Shown: one piece after another, positions 5,302 to 6,844 of the stretch
Layout of the letters: every line of letters starts with the position of its first letter
How positions within the stretch are numbered: position 1 is the first letter of the stretch
Assembly: GCA_025463615.1 (NCBI GenBank)
Contig: JAODAU010000107.1
Location: 1-6,844 of the forward strand
Direction of reading: 5' to 3'
Source: Microbacteriaceae bacterium
GTDB taxonomy: Bacteria; Actinomycetota; Actinomycetes; Actinomycetales; Microbacteriaceae
Length of the DNA: 6,844 nucleotides
Notes under the pieces: model-generated
Seen by the model: only the letters and a program-made list of their open reading frames with translations
The model's database searches: none
Told to the model about the DNA's origin: nothing
Position numbers and translations under genes: made by a program

Positions 5302-6203
5302 AACGCAGCGGACTCCTGCTCGTCGACAAGCCGGGCGGGATCACCAGCCACGACGCCGTCTCGCGCACGCGCAAGTCCGCGGGCACGCGCAAGGTGGGGC
5401 ACGCGGGCACGCTCGACCCGATGGCGACCGGGCTGCTCGTGCTCGGCATCAACGCGTCGACACGCCTGCTCACCTTCGTGGTCGGGCTGGATAAGGAGTA
5501 CCTGGCCACCATCCGCCTCGGCGCCTCGACCACCACGGATGACGCCGAGGGTGAGACCGTGGAGCTCGCCTCCCCGGCGGCCGTCGCCGCCATAACCACC
5601 GAGGTCGTGGAGTCCGCGCTCGCGAACTTCCGCGGCGCCATCGAGCAGGTGCCGTCGAGCGTGAGCGCCATCAAGGTCGACGGCAAGCGGGCGTACACGC
5701 TCGTGCGCGAGGGTTCGGACGTGCAACTGGCCGCGCGATCGGTCGTGATCAGCGCGCTCGAACTGTTGGACAGCCGCGCGGGGGACGGTTTCCTCGACCT
5801 CGACGTGCGGGTCGAGTGCTCATCGGGCACGTACATCCGCGCGATCGCCCGCGACCTCGGTTCGGCCCTCGGTGTCGGCGGCCACCTCACGGCGCTGCGG
5901 CGCACCCGCATCGGGCCGTTCGCGGTCGCCGACGGGGCATCCCTCGACGACCTGGATGTCGCGGCCGCCCTCATCGCGCCCGCCGACGCCGCCGCGCGGC
6001 TCTTCCCCACCTGGGCGCTCACCGCGCAGCAGGCGGTGGACCTGGCGAACGGGAAAAAGCTCCCGGCCGAAATCCCGGAGAATGGACCGGCGGCGGCGAT
6101 CGCGCCGGACGGCCGCCTGGTCGGCCTGGTGGAGCTGGTCGGAGGGGTTGCGCGGGTGATCGCCAACTTCCCGCCCGACGAACCGGAGAGTGTCGACGCG
6201 TGA
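5298..6203 (+). CDS. truB: tRNA pseudouridine(55) synthase TruB
   Basis: Converts uridine 55 in the T-psi-C loop of most tRNAs to pseudouridine and also helps tRNA fold. The 301 residues show the family signatures in order: GLLLVDKPGGITSHDAV (5-21), KVGHAGTLDPMATGLL (32-47) with catalytic aspartate 40, KEY (66-68), the VPSSVSAIKVDGKRAY segment (118-133) and SGTYIRAIARDLG (176-188) with arginine 181. The C-terminal part after about 235 fits the short PUA-like RNA-binding region. The GTG start shares GTGA with the tetR stop, with no strong ribosome site, so translation is probably coupled to tetR. The TGA stop overlaps the next gene in the same way. truB usually follows rbfA in the nusA-infB cluster; here a regulator and exporter lie directly upstream instead. 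Confidence 0.96.
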   Translation: MKRSGLLLVDKPGGITSHDAVSRTRKSAGTRKVGHAGTLDPMATGLLVLGINASTRLLTFVVGLDKEYLATIRLGASTTTDDAEGETVELASPAAVAAITTEVVESALANFRGAIEQVPSSVSAIKVDGKRAYTLVREGSDVQLAARSVVISALELLDSRAGDGFLDLDVRVECSSGTYIRAIARDLGSALGVGGHLTALRRTRIGPFAVADGASLDDLDVAAALIAPADAAARLFPTWALTAQQAVDLANGKKLPAEIPENGPAAAIAPDGRLVGLVELVGGVARVIANFPPDEPESVDA

Positions 6204-6568
6204 TCGAGTGGTTCACCTGGGCGCAGGTCATCGTGGCCGTCGCGGCGGGGCTGCTGTGCGTCATCCTCGGGCTGGCGGGCAAGCAGCCGAACGACTACAG
6301 CATGGGCGCCGCGCTGCTCGTGGAGGTGCTGCTCGTCGCGCAGCTGGTGGTGGCGATCATCGCGCCGGCGGTCGGCAATCACCCCACCGGCAGCATCCTC
6401 GAGTTCTACACGTACCTGGTCTCCGCGATCATCCTGGTGCCGCTGGCCGGGTTCTGGGCGCTCGTGGAGCGCAACCGCTGGAGCACCGTCGTGCTCGGCG
6501 TCGCCTGCCTCGCGGTCGCGGTCATGGTCTACCGCATGCTCCAGATCTGGACCGTTCAGGTGGCCTAA
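6200..6568 (+). CDS. Small membrane protein of unknown function, four predicted helices
   Basis: I do not recognise a named family. The 122-residue product has four hydrophobic stretches, at about 6-27, 35-58, 70-88 and 95-116, with short loops. The loop at 27-33 (GKQPNDY) and the one at 59-66 (GNHPTGSI) are polar, and WALVERNRW (86-94) supplies the positive charge between helices 3 and 4. There is no signal peptide beyond the first helix and no catalytic motif. The GTG start overlaps the truB stop (GTGA), and GGAGAG at 6185-6190 gives a plausible but somewhat distant ribosome site. The arrangement implies co-expression with truB. The next gene also encodes a membrane protein, so the pair may act together. 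Confident that it is a real gene because of position, frame continuity and protein-like hydrophobic pattern. Confidence 0.8.
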   Translation: MIEWFTWAQVIVAVAAGLLCVILGLAGKQPNDYSMGAALLVEVLLVAQLVVAIIAPAVGNHPTGSILEFYTYLVSAIILVPLAGFWALVERNRWSTVVLGVACLAVAVMVYRMLQIWTVQVA

Positions 6569-6571
6569 TCT
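6566..6571 (+). promoter_or_regulatory. Candidate -10 element overlapping a stop codon
   Basis: TAATCT begins in the TAA stop of the preceding gene and fits TANNNT. Seven bases (AGAGGTG) separate it from the ATG at 6579, the same spacing seen upstream of tetR and the reductase gene. It could start a leaderless transcript for the last gene. No -35 was recognised, and AGAGG in the spacer could instead act as a close ribosome site. Confidence 0.4.
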
Positions 6572-6578
6572 AGAGGTG

Positions 6579-6844
6579 ATGGTCGACAACACTCCTGCGC
6601 TCGCGAAGCCGTCGCGCACCCCCGGTATCGGCCGCGTGCTCGTGGTGGTCTACGGCATCCTCGCGCTCGCCGCGACCGGGCGATCGGTGTTCCAGATCAT
6701 CGACCGATTCGGCGAGGCGCCGGTGGCCTTCAGCCTCTCCGCGCTCTCCGCCGTGGTCTACATCGTGGCGACGATCGCGCTCGTCGCCCGCGGCCGGGTC
6801 TGGTATCGCGTGGCGGTCATCACGATCAGCTTCGAGCTCATCGG
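6579..6844 (+). CDS. Conserved actinobacterial membrane protein, partial (runs off the window)
   Basis: Only the first 88 complete codons are present; the frame is open to the window end, so the C-terminus is missing. After a polar start (MVDNTPALAKPSRTPGIG) come hydrophobic segments at about 19-34, 48-69 and from about 76 on, with RSVFQIIDRFGEAPVAF (35-51) between the first two. That inter-helix stretch resembles a small integral membrane protein I recall as widespread in actinobacteria, with no known function; this is memory, not a search. The ATG at 6579 was chosen for the TANNNT seven bases upstream; a GTG at 6576 in the same frame is possible. It lies ten bases after the stop of the preceding membrane protein and reads in the same direction. 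Confidence 0.75.
   Translation, partial: MVDNTPALAKPSRTPGIGRVLVVVYGILALAATGRSVFQIIDRFGEAPVAFSLSALSAVVYIVATIALVARGRVWYRVAVITISFELI

Noticed and set aside
5135..6619. 494-codon minus-strand open frame opposite truB
   Set aside because: Antisense shadow: Ser/Arg/Ala-rich, no domain, and the plus strand carries a complete TruB.
1..6844. tRNA or rRNA genes, riboswitches, CRISPR arrays, phage or toxin-antitoxin modules
   Set aside because: Scanned by eye on both strands; no cloverleaf with a T-loop consensus, no regularly spaced repeats and no leader of riboswitch length was found.

Overview
The window is GC-rich, densely packed bacterial DNA with intergenic gaps under about 80 bases. It looks chromosomal and actinobacterial, most likely from the family Microbacteriaceae. 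The reasons are the codon use, a short MutY without the C-terminal NUDIX-like domain, a uridine-kinase-like protein ending in ADSC, several apparently leaderless starts, and a truB followed by small conserved membrane proteins. The family assignment is inference from remembered family traits, not from a search.

Layout. (1) 59-583 (+) is a GNAT-type acetyltransferase. It converges on (2) mutY, 580-1446 (-), an adenine glycosylase with an intact iron-sulfur cluster motif. (3) 1486-2100 (+), divergent from mutY, is a uridine-kinase-family protein whose P-loop is degenerate. It converges on (4) 2097-3092 (-), a PanE/ApbA-type ketopantoate reductase. Both convergent pairs overlap by exactly four bases at their stop codons. 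(5) 3161-4591 (-) is a 14-helix DHA2-type MFS exporter, divergent from (6) a TetR-family regulator, 4672-5301 (+). Their shared intergenic region of about 80 bases carries a promoter for the exporter and two related 20-base operator-like palindromes 29 bases apart. This is the clearest regulatory module in the window. (7) truB (5298-6203, +) and (8) a four-helix membrane protein (6200-6568, +) follow tetR, each joined to the gene before it by a four-base GTGA overlap. (9) A second small membrane protein starts at 6579 and runs off the window.

How the parts relate. The exporter and regulator form a self-contained efflux switch: the TetR protein probably represses both itself and the exporter until a ligand binds. 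tetR also reads directly into truB, so a housekeeping tRNA modification enzyme may sit downstream of a ligand-responsive promoter. MutY (repair of 8-oxoguanine mispairs), the acetyltransferase, the kinase-like protein and the reductase are separately oriented genes with no obvious shared pathway.

No tRNA, rRNA, CRISPR array, insertion sequence or phage gene was seen. The points most worth following up are the operator/promoter architecture, the probable pseudokinase, the repeated TANNNT-to-ATG spacing that suggests leaderless transcripts, and the frequent GGATGC/GCATCC hexamer.
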